Notes: a model not told the origin generated them from the sequence alone. A DNA stretch of 64,000 nt from Candidatus Zipacnadia bacterium (GCA_029820565.1 JALGUR010000022.1:1-64000), one strand, 5' to 3'; counted from the first letter of the stretch, positions 29,068 to 39,226 are shown. Translations and numbers: made by a program.

Positions 29068-30015
29068 ATGATAATGTCTAAGAATACGATAGTGGCATCT
29101 GTGATAGCAGTCGTGATGGTAGCGGTGATAGTGGGTCTTAGCAGTTGTGGCGGGGGTGGTGACACCGGGATGTACTTCAACATCAGCGAGCGAGCCTCCT
29201 GGTCGGCAGATGGTAGATTCGCGTTCGCCTCTTTCGGGGGCAATGGGCTGCTGTATACCTACAGTGTCAATGAGAGTGGCGGCGGGACTGTACTCCTTAC
29301 GCCTTCGGATAATGATGAGGACCTGGCCGATGAGGGCGGCTGGCATCCGGCCTATAGTCCCGATGGTGGCCTCATCGCCTTCGCCTCGCGTCGGGGACCG
29401 AGTCCGGCTATCTGGATTATGGATGGAGCGGTAGGCGACCGCACAGGACTCAGCCGCCTAACCGATGACAGCGGCCTGGGCAGCGATGAACAGCCCAGTT
29501 GGAGTCCCGACGCCAGCAGCATTGTCTACACCAGCACCCGCAGCAATAATAATCACGATATCCGAGTGATAAATGCTGATGGCAGTGGCCAGGCAGATCT
29601 GCTGGCGACCGCCGCTGAGGAGCAGTGGGCTTCGTATAATCCCCAGAACGCTGACCAGATAGTGTTTCAGTCCGACCAGGACGCCGCGGCCAACGGTGAT
29701 ACTGACATTTTTGTTTATAGCATCTCGACTCAGATCTATCAGAAGCTGGCCGATAGTCTCTATACTGACTCGGCACCCGCCTGGAGCCCTGACGGCACCA
29801 AGATCGCTTTCCACTCCAACCGCAGCGGGGACTTTGACATCTGGGTGGTGGATGCCACGGGGGGCGACCCCACCCCGTTAACCACTGATGCCCGTTCTGA
29901 TGGTTTCCCCATCTGGAACTCCGACGGCACTCGTATCGCCTTCACCCGCAGCCGGGAACTATGGTCAATGGCTGCCGACGGCACCGACGAGGAGCAGATT
30001 ACGCGACGGTTCTAA
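29068..30015 (+). CDS. TolB/PD40-type beta-propeller lipoprotein
   Basis: Lipobox GLSSCGGGG; repeats PAYSPDGGLIAFASRRG, PAWSPDGTKIAFHSNRSGDFDIWVVDATGG, PIWNSDGTRIAFTR. Confidence 0.85.
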   Translation: MIMSKNTIVASVIAVVMVAVIVGLSSCGGGGDTGMYFNISERASWSADGRFAFASFGGNGLLYTYSVNESGGGTVLLTPSDNDEDLADEGGWHPAYSPDGGLIAFASRRGPSPAIWIMDGAVGDRTGLSRLTDDSGLGSDEQPSWSPDASSIVYTSTRSNNNHDIRVINADGSGQADLLATAAEEQWASYNPQNADQIVFQSDQDAAANGDTDIFVYSISTQIYQKLADSLYTDSAPAWSPDGTKIAFHSNRSGDFDIWVVDATGGDPTPLTTDARSDGFPIWNSDGTRIAFTRSRELWSMAADGTDEEQITRRF

Positions 30016-30137
30016 ATAGCACGAACCGTCCCTACCCAAGCAGCATAGCGATACACAACAGTAGAAGAGGATATACTGGCCGGCCGCCGAACAGCCACAT
30101 ATCGGCGTGTCGGCCTTGGCGTTGTAGGCCTGCTACT

Positions 30138-30866
30138 ATGATTCCTCTACGCGACAACATTCGCTCGGTTCATTTTCCGGTGGTGAATATCGCCATTATT
30201 GCCACTTGTGGGGCGATATTTGTCTACCAACTTACCGCCCCGGCGGCAATAACCCAATATGCCTTCCGCCCTGTCTATCTGGCCTCGCCAAGTGAATTTC
30301 GTGAGGTCGGTTACCAACTGGCACTGGGGAGTTTGATCCTGTCAATATTCATGCATGGCGGTTTGTTACATATTGGCGGAAATATGCTGTTTCTGTGGGT
30401 GTTCGGCGATAATGTGGAAGACAGAATGGGGCATTTGCGCTACCTGGTCTTCTATCTGCTGTGCGGAGTGCTGGCCAGCCTGGCCCATACTTTCATCACT
30501 CTGGCCAGTACGCCCATTACTGGAGGAGAGGCACTGACAGTTCCTATGGTGGGAGCAAGTGGGGCTATTGCCGGTGTGTTAGGGGCGTACTATTCACTAT
30601 TCAAGGGAGCCTATGTTCGTGCTCTGGTGCCCCTCTTCTTCATATTTACTACTGTAGACTTACCGGCGGGACTATTTATCATAATCTGGTTCATTATGCA
30701 GTTGTTCTCCGGTGTAACATCGCTGGGAGTGGGTACGGGGATAGCCTTCTGGGCCCACATTCCTGGTCAAGATTTTCGTTCGTCGGCGGCGTCGGCCCCG
30801 GCCCCGGGTATTAGACCTGCGCATAGACTAATGTTCATTAGGGCGGGGCGCGAATACTCGTTGTAG
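30138..30866 (+). CDS. Rhomboid family intramembrane serine protease, C-terminus apparently frameshifted
   Basis: MHGGLLHIGGNMLFLWVFGDNVEDRMGHLRYLVFYLLCGVLA; VGASGAIAGVLGAYY (catalytic Ser); GIAFWAHI (catalytic His), then non-homologous tail. Confidence 0.8.
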   Translation: MIPLRDNIRSVHFPVVNIAIIATCGAIFVYQLTAPAAITQYAFRPVYLASPSEFREVGYQLALGSLILSIFMHGGLLHIGGNMLFLWVFGDNVEDRMGHLRYLVFYLLCGVLASLAHTFITLASTPITGGEALTVPMVGASGAIAGVLGAYYSLFKGAYVRALVPLFFIFTTVDLPAGLFIIIWFIMQLFSGVTSLGVGTGIAFWAHIPGQDFRSSAASAPAPGIRPAHRLMFIRAGREYSL

Positions 30867-31724
30867 GTAGGTATGCCCAATCAGCAGCACAGCGCGCAGC
30901 CATACTCCTATCGAGATAAGCCAACGCGTGGCGAAGCAGCGGGCTTGGTGCTTGCAGTAAAGCCGGTACATACTGCAGTGAGAATTGATTATGGTGGGGA
31001 TGACCGCTTTATCAGAGCTGCGGCCTACGGCGTGAATAATCTCGGGCTGGGGAGTGTAGAGCACCTGCCATCCAGCCTTGTGAGCGCGCCAGCAGTAGTC
31101 AACGTCCTCCGAACCCCAAAAGAATTGCTCATCCAACAAGCCTATCTGTTCTATTAGTTCTCGGCGCAATAGCATACAGGCCCCGGAGACCCAATCAACT
31201 TTGCGCACCTCGTTGTGATCCCAATCAGACATTAAATAGTCGGCGACACTGGCGGCGCGGGGCATAACCCGGCCAAAGAACGTATTACGAAAAATAGCGG
31301 CAGTAATTGTGGGAAAGTGGCGGCACGAGTACTGGAGGCGGCCGTCGGGATAAAGTAACTTAGGGCCGATAATGCCGGCCTCGGGGTGCTGGTCGGCGAA
31401 GTTGACCATTTGTTGTAGCGCTTCCGGCGGCACAAGGGTGTCGGGATTGAGTAGCAGAATATAGCGGCCAGTAGCCTGCTCAATTCCCTGATTGCAGCCG
31501 GCGGCAAAGCCGCGGTTGTCCTCGTTTTCAATGACACGCACCTGAGGATAGCGCTGAGCAGTCGCCAGGGCGGTATCGTCAGCCGAAGCATTATCTACGA
31601 CAATGACCTCAACGGACAGGTCACCGGCACCCGAGTAAATGGAGTCCAGACACGCCAGCAGATCATCCCGAACATTCCAACTGACAATACATATGCTCAA
31701 CTCAAGCGGTTGAGTTTGATTCAC
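30828..31724 (-). CDS. Family 2 glycosyltransferase
   Basis: LSICIVSWNVRDDLLACLDSIYSGAGDLSVEVIVVDNASADDT; RGFAAGCNQGIEQATGRYILLLNPDT; ED motif (GSEDVDYCWRAHKAGW). GTG start at 31724 preferred over the longer ORF. Confidence 0.85.
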   Translation of the reverse strand: MNQTQPLELSICIVSWNVRDDLLACLDSIYSGAGDLSVEVIVVDNASADDTALATAQRYPQVRVIENEDNRGFAAGCNQGIEQATGRYILLLNPDTLVPPEALQQMVNFADQHPEAGIIGPKLLYPDGRLQYSCRHFPTITAAIFRNTFFGRVMPRAASVADYLMSDWDHNEVRKVDWVSGACMLLRRELIEQIGLLDEQFFWGSEDVDYCWRAHKAGWQVLYTPQPEIIHAVGRSSDKAVIPTIINSHCSMYRLYCKHQARCFATRWLISIGVWLRAVLLIGHTYLQRVFAPRPNEH

Positions 31725-31893
31725 CGGGGCTCTCCTGGGGCTCTTCGGCTTCTTCAATGAGCATAATGGGGATGCCGTCTCGTATCGGGTAACGCTTGCC
31801 GCAGCCGGTACAGACGATTTTGTCGTCTCGTAGTTCCACCGGCGCTTTGCAGTCTGGACAGGCCAATATCTCCAAAAGGCTTTCATCAATCAT
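31702..31893 (-). CDS. Trm112 family protein
   Basis: MIDESLLEILACPDCKAPVELRDDKIVCTGCGKRYPIRDGIPIMLIEEA. Confidence 0.87.
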   Translation of the reverse strand: MIDESLLEILACPDCKAPVELRDDKIVCTGCGKRYPIRDGIPIMLIEEAEEPQESPGESNSTA

Positions 31894-31917
31894 ACGATCA
31901 TCTCCCTAAACACGTAG

Positions 31918-32035
31918 GCGGGGTTCTCTCCTTCGGCAGGCTCAGGACGGTGAGCTTGCCGAACCGCAACCCCGCATTTGGCCGTGAGCTGCACAGGTTG
32001 AGACTTCGGCGACCTCAGCCGAGCCGAACCTGCGC
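31918..32035. repeat. Nested palindromic element (relative of the 87-bp unit with both hairpin loops occupied)
   Basis: GCGGGGTT (31918-31925)...AACCCCGC (31968-31975) and GCACAGGTT (31991-31999)...AACCTGCGC (32027-32035), each enclosing another palindrome. Confidence 0.85.
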
Positions 32036-32043
32036 TACGCGAC

Positions 32044-35000
32044 TTACTCGGCGACCTGATTAGATTTACTTAACCCCAAGCGGACGGCTACCTCCTCAAA
32101 AACGCTGTATGCTACCGGCACTACTAATAGGGTCAAGAAAGTAGAGCTAATCAGACCACCGACGGCAGTTAGCGCCAGAGGCTGCCACATCTCGGAGCCT
32201 TCGCGCATCGCCAAAGCCATAGGAATCATTGCAAAGCCGGTGGTAAAAGCGGTCATTAGAATTGGGCGCAGCCTAATCCGCCCGCCTTCAATAATCGCTT
32301 CCCGTGTCGGCATACCGCGTTGGCGGAGCAGATTGATCATTTGTACCAATAGAATTGAGTTACTGACCACAATGCCGGTGAGCAACAATATGCCCAAGAA
32401 GACCATGAGGCTGATGACGGTGCCGGTCAATAGCAGGAGAATGCTAACTCCAATTATTTCCAGAGGAATGGCCAACATAATAGTCAAAGGGTGCACCAGG
32501 GACTCAAACTGGGAGGCTAAAATCATATAAATGAGCAGGATGCCCATAATCAGCGCAACAAACATCCCGGCAAAGGCTTCGCGGCGGTCTTCCTCCGCGC
32601 CCGCGAATTCATAGCTGTAACTGCTGGGCCAGTTGTGGCTAATCGGCTTTATGCGGGCGGCTACATCCTTGAGAATATCGGTCAAGGCACGGTCGGGTGA
32701 CTTACCGGCGGTAACTCTAACTACGCGCTGCCGTTCGTCTCGGTGAATTTGGCTCGGACCAGCGGCCGGCCTAATGTCAGCAATCTCGGTCAAGGGTATT
32801 ACCTGGCCGCTATATGGTGATACGATGGTAGCATCTTTTACGGTCTCAATCCAGTCGCGGTCTGCCTCAGCCGCTCGGACTTTGATGTCATACTCTTCCC
32901 CGGCCTCGCGGTACTTGGTTAACTGCTGGGTCCCCCGAACCAGAGTCTGGAGGGTAGCGGCGACCTGACCGGCAGTTATTCCTAAAGCGCCCGCCTTTTG
33001 TCTATCAATGAATACCTGATACTCAGGCTTGCCGGGCCGCCAATTCAGGTCCAAGTCATGCAATCCGGGCACATCCGCAATTCCATCCATAACCTCATTG
33101 CCCAGGCGGCTGAGCACAGGTAGTTCATCGCCGCTGATAACCACCTCAATATCGGCCCCGCCCATAGCGCCGGGGCCCATTTCGGTAAAGCGAGCGGTAA
33201 CTCCCGGTACGCGGTCAAACTTCTCACGCAGCTCAGCCTCAATTTCACCGGCGTGACGCTCGCGCTGACTGCGGGGTGTCAATTTGCCAAACAGAGATGC
33301 TGTATTTGTCCCCCCTCCTCCCATACCCATCATCATGGCTTCAGCGCCCAGCTCGCCGCCGGTGGCCCCGACCAACTGAAACTCGGGAGTCTGCTGCATT
33401 ATTCGCTCCAACTCCTGGGTCATCTGGTCAGTATATTGGATTGATGAGCCGATAGGGGTTTCCACATTAATGAATACCTGATTTTCTTCCATTGTCGGGA
33501 AGAATTCCAGGCCCACTAAGCCCATCAGCATAAGACTGATAATGAAGGTGCCGCCGGCAATAGCAGTGGTCATAGCCCGGTGGCTCAGGGCCCAGGTTAT
33601 AGCTCGCAGGTACCACTGGGTCAACCATCCAAAACCTTGTTGAAATTTGCCCAGTCCCTTCTCCACGAGGCGAGGTAGTATGCCGAAAAGCCTCACCCCT
33701 CGTCCCGCTCCGTCGCCATAGCGGCTTGGGCGCGTCGGTGACGCTCCCGGCGGGAGAGGAAAACCAGATGAATCAAGGGGCTGGGCAGCAGCCATAAACC
33801 GAGAGCAAAGCAAGGGAACCAGGGTCAAGGCAACCAGCAGTGAGGCGGCCAGGCCAAACATTACTACCCAGGCCATAGACGCGAATATCTCGCCCACCAA
33901 TCCCCCGATAAGCAGTAGCGGGAAGAAAACGGCGAAGGTGGCCAGGGTTGTGGCCAGGCACGCTGAGGCCACTTCGCCAGTGCCCGAGAGGGCTGCCTTG
34001 GTTACCGTCTCGCCCTGCTCGGTTATATGGCGATAGATATTCTCCAATACAACAATGGAGTCATCTACCATCCGCCCAATGGCCAGCACCAGGCCGCCCA
34101 TAGTTATTATATTGAGAGTCATATCGGCGTAGTACATTAGGACAAAGGTGGCAATTAACGACATCGGTATGGAGACAGCTATCACTATAGTATTGCGGAT
34201 TGCAGCCAGGAAGAAGAAGATGACAATTACTGCCAAGATACCCCCTTCAAGGGCTACCTCATACAAGTTATTCAGCGATTGCTTGATATACTCGGCCTGG
34301 TCAAAAGTAGCCTGTAACTCCACGCCCGCCGGTAGCCTCTCCGGCAGTGTCCCGACAGCCTGATGGACGGCATTGGATACTTCTACTGTGTTAGCTACCG
34401 ACTCTTTGGCTATCTCTAAGGCCACGCAGGGCTCGCCATTGAGTCGAGCAAAGCTCCGAATCTCCTTATGACTATCTTTGACCTGGGCCACATCGCGCAG
34501 GCGAATGGGAGTGCCGTTATGAGCCGCTATGGCGATGTCGGCAATCTCGTCCACGCTCTGGAATTGTCCGATAGTGCGAATTGTGTACTCTTTGGTCCCT
34601 TCCGTGGTATATCCCGCCGGAAGATTGAGGTTCTCACTGCGCAAGATGTTTTCAATCTGTCCCACGGACAGGCCGTAAGCGTCCAGGCGGGCGCGGTCTA
34701 CCTGGACCAGGATTTCCCGCTGCAAACCGCCGTAGATGGTGGCCGCCGCTACTCCTTCCAGTTTTTCTAACTCCGGCTTGATGACATCTTCAGTGATTTT
34801 TCGCAATCGTTCCATATCCTCCATGCCAGTGACTTCCATCTCCATCACTGGCATCATTGTGGAGGGGTCCATTTTACCGATGAGGGGCCGGTGGGCGTCT
34901 CCCGGTAACCAGTTAATGACCGGGTCCACCTTTTCGCGAGTGTCAAAGGCCGCATCATCCATATCGGTGCCCCACTCAAACTCTAATATGACCACGGAGA

Positions 35001-35262
35001 GGCCGTCTTGGGAGATCGACCGAATGCTTTTGAGGTCCTCAACGATGGCCGCGGCTTCCTCAATGGGCTTGGTGACAAACTCCTCTACCTCCTGGGGCCC
35101 CGCTCCCGGATAGCGGGTCATAACGGTGAGGATTGGGAAAGTAATATCGGGCAGCAGGTCTATCTTCAGATTGGAAAGCCCCAGCAGTCCCAGCAGCACC
35201 ACTGCCAGGGCCGCCATATAGGTAGTGACGGACCGATTTAGTGAAAAACGCGCCGGATTCAC
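32044..35262 (-). CDS. Efflux RND transporter permease (AcrB/HAE1-type)
   Basis: 1072 aa; DLLPDITFPILTVMTRYPGAGPQEVEEFVTKPIEEA; GLVLAIGRMVDDSIVVLENIYRH; 12-TM pattern. Confidence 0.93.
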   Translation of the reverse strand: MNPARFSLNRSVTTYMAALAVVLLGLLGLSNLKIDLLPDITFPILTVMTRYPGAGPQEVEEFVTKPIEEAAAIVEDLKSIRSISQDGLSVVILEFEWGTDMDDAAFDTREKVDPVINWLPGDAHRPLIGKMDPSTMMPVMEMEVTGMEDMERLRKITEDVIKPELEKLEGVAAATIYGGLQREILVQVDRARLDAYGLSVGQIENILRSENLNLPAGYTTEGTKEYTIRTIGQFQSVDEIADIAIAAHNGTPIRLRDVAQVKDSHKEIRSFARLNGEPCVALEIAKESVANTVEVSNAVHQAVGTLPERLPAGVELQATFDQAEYIKQSLNNLYEVALEGGILAVIVIFFFLAAIRNTIVIAVSIPMSLIATFVLMYYADMTLNIITMGGLVLAIGRMVDDSIVVLENIYRHITEQGETVTKAALSGTGEVASACLATTLATFAVFFPLLLIGGLVGEIFASMAWVVMFGLAASLLVALTLVPLLCSRFMAAAQPLDSSGFPLPPGASPTRPSRYGDGAGRGVRLFGILPRLVEKGLGKFQQGFGWLTQWYLRAITWALSHRAMTTAIAGGTFIISLMLMGLVGLEFFPTMEENQVFINVETPIGSSIQYTDQMTQELERIMQQTPEFQLVGATGGELGAEAMMMGMGGGGTNTASLFGKLTPRSQRERHAGEIEAELREKFDRVPGVTARFTEMGPGAMGGADIEVVISGDELPVLSRLGNEVMDGIADVPGLHDLDLNWRPGKPEYQVFIDRQKAGALGITAGQVAATLQTLVRGTQQLTKYREAGEEYDIKVRAAEADRDWIETVKDATIVSPYSGQVIPLTEIADIRPAAGPSQIHRDERQRVVRVTAGKSPDRALTDILKDVAARIKPISHNWPSSYSYEFAGAEEDRREAFAGMFVALIMGILLIYMILASQFESLVHPLTIMLAIPLEIIGVSILLLLTGTVISLMVFLGILLLTGIVVSNSILLVQMINLLRQRGMPTREAIIEGGRIRLRPILMTAFTTGFAMIPMALAMREGSEMWQPLALTAVGGLISSTFLTLLVVPVAYSVFEEVAVRLGLSKSNQVAE

Positions 35263-36908
35263 GGGGTGGCGCCCACCTCCTTATCGCGGACTTCAATAGA
35301 CTGTCCGGCCTCAAGTCGCTCCTGGCCCCGAACAACTATGTGGTCGCCCTCCTGTAGCCCGCTAAGAATAGCCACGCGGTCGGCATCCTGCAGCCCTGTC
35401 TGCACTTCTTTCTGTATCGCCTGGCCGCCTTTCGCGATATATACGAGACTCTTGCCTTCTCGCTGTATGACAGCATCGCGGGGAACTACCAGCACATTGC
35501 TCTGCTGCTCGGCCACAACTTGTACGCGGGCGAACATCCCCGGGGTCAATTTGCCTTCTTCATTCGGCACCCATATCTTAACATCAAAGGCCCGCGACTC
35601 GGGGTCAGCAGCAGGCAGGATTTCGGTAACGGTGCCCACAAACGTGCCCTGCGTCGCGTCCACGACTACCATGGGGGTCTGGCCCTTATGTATCTGTGCG
35701 ATATTGCCCTCTCCAACCTGTGCCCGCACATATACCTGGCGATTGTTCACTAACCTGAACATAGGCAAGCCGGGAGAAGCTGACTCGCCCGGGTCCACGC
35801 TACGCTGAACAATTGTACCGGAAGCGGGCGCGCGAATGTGGGCATAACCAATCTGGGTCTGCAGATAATTGACATTGGCTTTAGCCTGGGAGAGAGCAGC
35901 CTTAGCCGCCTGCACGTCCTCCTCGCTCATCTGGTCGCGGGCAGCAGCAGCCTGGGCCATCTCCAAGCCAGCGCGGGCCTGGTCAACCTGCTTCTGAGCG
36001 GCTTCTACCTCACGCTGGCGGATCTGATTTTGAGCCTGGTTAGCCTGGGCCAGAGATAGGACTGCTTTAGCCTGCTGGACCTGGGCCTCAGCGATCTGTA
36101 TCTCTTCGGTACGAGCGCCTTCTTTGATCAAATCGAGCCGTTGGACCACTGTGTTGTAGCCGGCCAGTGCAATGTCATATTGCAATTTGGCCGCGTCATA
36201 TTGCTGCTGGGCGATAGCGCCTTGTCCCAGGAGTTGTTGGGCACGGTCCAAGTTTTTCTGGGCGGTATCCCGGCTGGCTTGCGCCTGACGGACCGCCTCT
36301 TGGGCCTGCTGCCTTTCTTGCTTACGAGCGCCCTGGCGCAGTATATCTAACCGAGCCTGGGCCTGCTTCAGGGCTTCTTCCGCTTGTTGGATAGATGTAG
36401 TTGTTTGCGCTGTGGTAATCTCGGCACCGGTTTGAGCCTGGCGCAGCCGGGCTTGGGCCGCCTGCAACTGTGCCTGGGCACTGGTAATGGAAGTGCTGGT
36501 TTGTGCCTCTTGCAAACCGACACCGGTTTGGGCTTGCTTCAGGCGGGCCTCAGCCGCCGCCACTCCAGCCCGGGCCTGGCGTAGTTGGGAGAGCAAGTCT
36601 TTATGTTCCAGCAGGGCCAGTAACTGCCCAGTTCTGACCACAGCCCCTTCGTCCACATAGATTTTGGTCACCTTGCCCGGGACCTTAGGCACGACACTAA
36701 TGTCCACCTTAGCCTCTACAGTGCCCGTGACAGTGAAAGAGCGCTGAATATCGCCTATCTCCACCGGCTGAGTCTGTACGGGCAGAGCCGGTTGTTCCTC
36801 GGCTGCTTGCTGGGCAGCGACTCTTTGCTGCTGGAGGGATCGAGTTAGCACTAAGCCTCCCAACACCAAAATGACCAGAATAATGGCAGCAATAAGTTTG
36901 CGATTCAT
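35259..36908 (-). CDS. RND efflux periplasmic adaptor (HlyD/MFP family) with long coiled coil
   Basis: VEAKVDISVVPKVPGKVTKIYVDEGAVVRTGQLLALLEHKDL; long Ala/Gln coiled coil; IRAPASGTIVQRSVDPGESASPG. Confidence 0.9.
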   Translation of the reverse strand: MNRKLIAAIILVILVLGGLVLTRSLQQQRVAAQQAAEEQPALPVQTQPVEIGDIQRSFTVTGTVEAKVDISVVPKVPGKVTKIYVDEGAVVRTGQLLALLEHKDLLSQLRQARAGVAAAEARLKQAQTGVGLQEAQTSTSITSAQAQLQAAQARLRQAQTGAEITTAQTTTSIQQAEEALKQAQARLDILRQGARKQERQQAQEAVRQAQASRDTAQKNLDRAQQLLGQGAIAQQQYDAAKLQYDIALAGYNTVVQRLDLIKEGARTEEIQIAEAQVQQAKAVLSLAQANQAQNQIRQREVEAAQKQVDQARAGLEMAQAAAARDQMSEEDVQAAKAALSQAKANVNYLQTQIGYAHIRAPASGTIVQRSVDPGESASPGLPMFRLVNNRQVYVRAQVGEGNIAQIHKGQTPMVVVDATQGTFVGTVTEILPAADPESRAFDVKIWVPNEEGKLTPGMFARVQVVAEQQSNVLVVPRDAVIQREGKSLVYIAKGGQAIQKEVQTGLQDADRVAILSGLQEGDHIVVRGQERLEAGQSIEVRDKEVGATP

Positions 36909-36914
36909 TCTACG

Positions 36915-38300
36915 TCACTCCTGTTCACTGGCGACGGGCAGATTATCAGCAGAGACATTGATGGCGCTGAGCAATTCAGCCTCTGCTATCTGATACCCAT
37001 ACAATGCATTGACGTGATTGGTGCGCGCCGCGGTTAGTGCCACGCGGGCATCAGTAACTTCTACTGCCGGACCAACCCCGGCGTTATAACGGACTTCGGC
37101 CAGCCGAGAGGCTTCCTCGGCCTGTTGAACCGTCTTCTCTGTGGCGTGCAGTTGAGATTTGGCTTCCTCTAATTTCAAGTATGCCTGCCAGACCTCGGCG
37201 GACACCTGTTCTTTGAGTTGCTCAACCGACAGCAGAGCCTGCTGAAGTTGATAGTGAGCCTGACGCTCCTTGGCCCGCGATGCCCCGCCGTCAAAGATCG
37301 GTTTACTGAGACTGACGGTAACATTCCAGCCATAGTCAGTGCCGCCAAAGCCCCCGGGACGCTGGCGATTGTAGCCGCCAACCAAGTCCAAATTGACGCC
37401 ACGCTGGGCGCGCCCCAGTCGCAGCGAAACCTGGGCCATATTTACCGCTTTCTGTGCGATTGTTATCTCCTCGCGGCGCTGTTGAGCCAGATTAAGACAA
37501 GCCACAGGGGCTATGTCGGCTATCTGTGGCTCCGGAGGCGCTACCAGTTGCACCGGAGTAGTCATATCCACCGCCAGAGTTCTCTTCAACATAGTTTTAG
37601 CCAAGTCCACTCCATTTTGGGCAGCAATCAAATCGTGCTCAGCATTGGCAATATCTACTTCAGCCCGTAGAACATCAAACTGGGGAGCTGCTCCAGCTTC
37701 AAAACGGGTTTGAGATATCCGCCAGTGTTCTCGGGCACTATCCACAGTTTGTTCAGCGACGTCAATTAATTGTTGAGCTTGGATGACTCCTAAAAAGCCT
37801 TTAGTAGTGGCCAGTTTTATCTGACGGCGGACTATGACGGCTTGAAGTTCAGCGACGTCAACATTCAATCTGCTCAACTGCACCAGGGCCTGGTTGCGAC
37901 CGGCCGAGTAGAGGGACTTGTACAGGGAAGCCCCATACTGCCAGTTTTTATCGGGACCAACTTCCACCGACTGGGAACCCTGCGGGGTAGGTATCTCAAT
38001 GCTGGATGAGGGGCCCAGGCGGGAGTAGCGGCCTTCCAAGCCAAGTTGACAGCGGTTAGCCGCCTTGGCCTCAATGATACCTGCTTGCCGCTCGTAGATG
38101 ATCTCGTCAGCGATGCGAACTTGATAATTATTTGCAAGAGCCAACGCTACTGCCTCGGGAAGAGTGAGCCGTAGGACTTCGGGGGCAGCCTCTGCCCTAT
38201 ACAACCCCCCGGACAGAAGGATGGCGCCTAATATTAGTGCCATAAAGGCAAAAAGGCCGCGCCCTGACCCTTGCGGTAACAGCAGTTGCGCAGTTTTCAC
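36915..38300 (-). CDS. TolC family outer membrane efflux protein
   Basis: LRLTLPEAVALALANNYQVRIA; duplicated coiled-coil repeat; AEVRYNAGVGPAVEVTDARVALTAARTNHVNALYGYQIAEAEL. Confidence 0.9.
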   Translation of the reverse strand: MKTAQLLLPQGSGRGLFAFMALILGAILLSGGLYRAEAAPEVLRLTLPEAVALALANNYQVRIADEIIYERQAGIIEAKAANRCQLGLEGRYSRLGPSSSIEIPTPQGSQSVEVGPDKNWQYGASLYKSLYSAGRNQALVQLSRLNVDVAELQAVIVRRQIKLATTKGFLGVIQAQQLIDVAEQTVDSAREHWRISQTRFEAGAAPQFDVLRAEVDIANAEHDLIAAQNGVDLAKTMLKRTLAVDMTTPVQLVAPPEPQIADIAPVACLNLAQQRREEITIAQKAVNMAQVSLRLGRAQRGVNLDLVGGYNRQRPGGFGGTDYGWNVTVSLSKPIFDGGASRAKERQAHYQLQQALLSVEQLKEQVSAEVWQAYLKLEEAKSQLHATEKTVQQAEEASRLAEVRYNAGVGPAVEVTDARVALTAARTNHVNALYGYQIAEAELLSAINVSADNLPVASEQE

Positions 38301-38581
38301 GATGTCTCCTCCTCGGGTGGAGTGGTTGGAGATTCATCCATTTCCCGGAGCAATTGGCCTAACAGCGAACTGACCTGTAGCATCGCCTCAAGTTTAACGA
38401 ACATCACTCCGGACCCGGCTGGATGTACGAAGGCCAGCAGTTTGTCACCGGGCTCAATACCACAGGTTTCCCGAGCCTGTATTGGGATTACTATTTGGCC
38501 TCGTTCCCCGACAGTAGCGGTTCCCTGGAAAAGCTGCTCAATATTAGTGGATATTTCCATACTATTCTCCTCACTCGCCAA
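38297..38581 (-). CDS. AbrB/MazE/SpoVT-type DNA-binding protein
   Basis: GTATVGERGQIVIPIQARETCGIEPGDKLLAFVHPAGSGVMFVK. Confidence 0.82.
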   Translation of the reverse strand: MASEENSMEISTNIEQLFQGTATVGERGQIVIPIQARETCGIEPGDKLLAFVHPAGSGVMFVKLEAMLQVSSLLGQLLREMDESPTTPPEEETS

Positions 38582-38715
38582 TAGTTACAAACATCCAGTT
38601 AGTTCCCAACTGCAAAAACCTCCGAAATAGATAATCATACAAATATGATTTGAATGGTATTATATATAATTATGAGAAATTTGTCAAGGGGCAGTTCCGC
38701 TACTCATTGAGGAGA

Positions 38716-38751
38716 GGGCACCTGCTCGGGAACAGTGATGAGCAGGTGCCC
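38716..38751 (-). terminator. Hairpin terminator downstream of the CBS-domain gene
   Basis: GGGCACCTGCTC-N12-GAGCAGGTGCCC perfect 12-bp stem. Confidence 0.6.
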
Positions 38752-38775
38752 TTCGGTAGGCTTATTGCTGACAGG

Positions 38776-39138
38776 TCACAGTTTGGCTGCCAGCACGTCG
38801 CGCCGACTGACAACACCGACCAGTTTGCCTTTCTTGTCCACTACTGGTACCCGCTTGATTTTCTGCTTCTTGAGTGTGTCGGATACCGATTTGATGGAGT
38901 CGTCGGGGCTGGCTTTGTACACTCGCTTGCTCATCGCCGATTCGACGTTCTGAGTGGTGCGCGCGGCCAGCAAGTCCGCCTCGGTCAGCAGCCCTATCAC
39001 TTTGCCGTCGTCATCAACGACAGGCAGCCCACTGACTTCGTTCTTTACCATCAGCCCTACTGCCTCTTTGACCTTGGTCTTGGGTGTAACCGTTATTACT
39101 TTCTTGGTCATAATGTCTTTTACCTTGTTCTTAGCCAT
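38776..39138 (-). CDS. CBS-domain pair protein
   Basis: VKDIMTKKVITVTPKTKVKEAVGLMVKNEVSGLPVVDDDGKVIGLLTEADLL, second CBS repeat follows. Confidence 0.9.
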   Translation of the reverse strand: MAKNKVKDIMTKKVITVTPKTKVKEAVGLMVKNEVSGLPVVDDDGKVIGLLTEADLLAARTTQNVESAMSKRVYKASPDDSIKSVSDTLKKQKIKRVPVVDKKGKLVGVVSRRDVLAAKL

Positions 39139-39226
39139 TGATATTCACCTCCCTCCAAATTTGGTATGAATTGTACTTAACCTAATAGCCCACCGTCCGG
39201 CGAGTTATGCCCCCGCCCTGGGGCAG

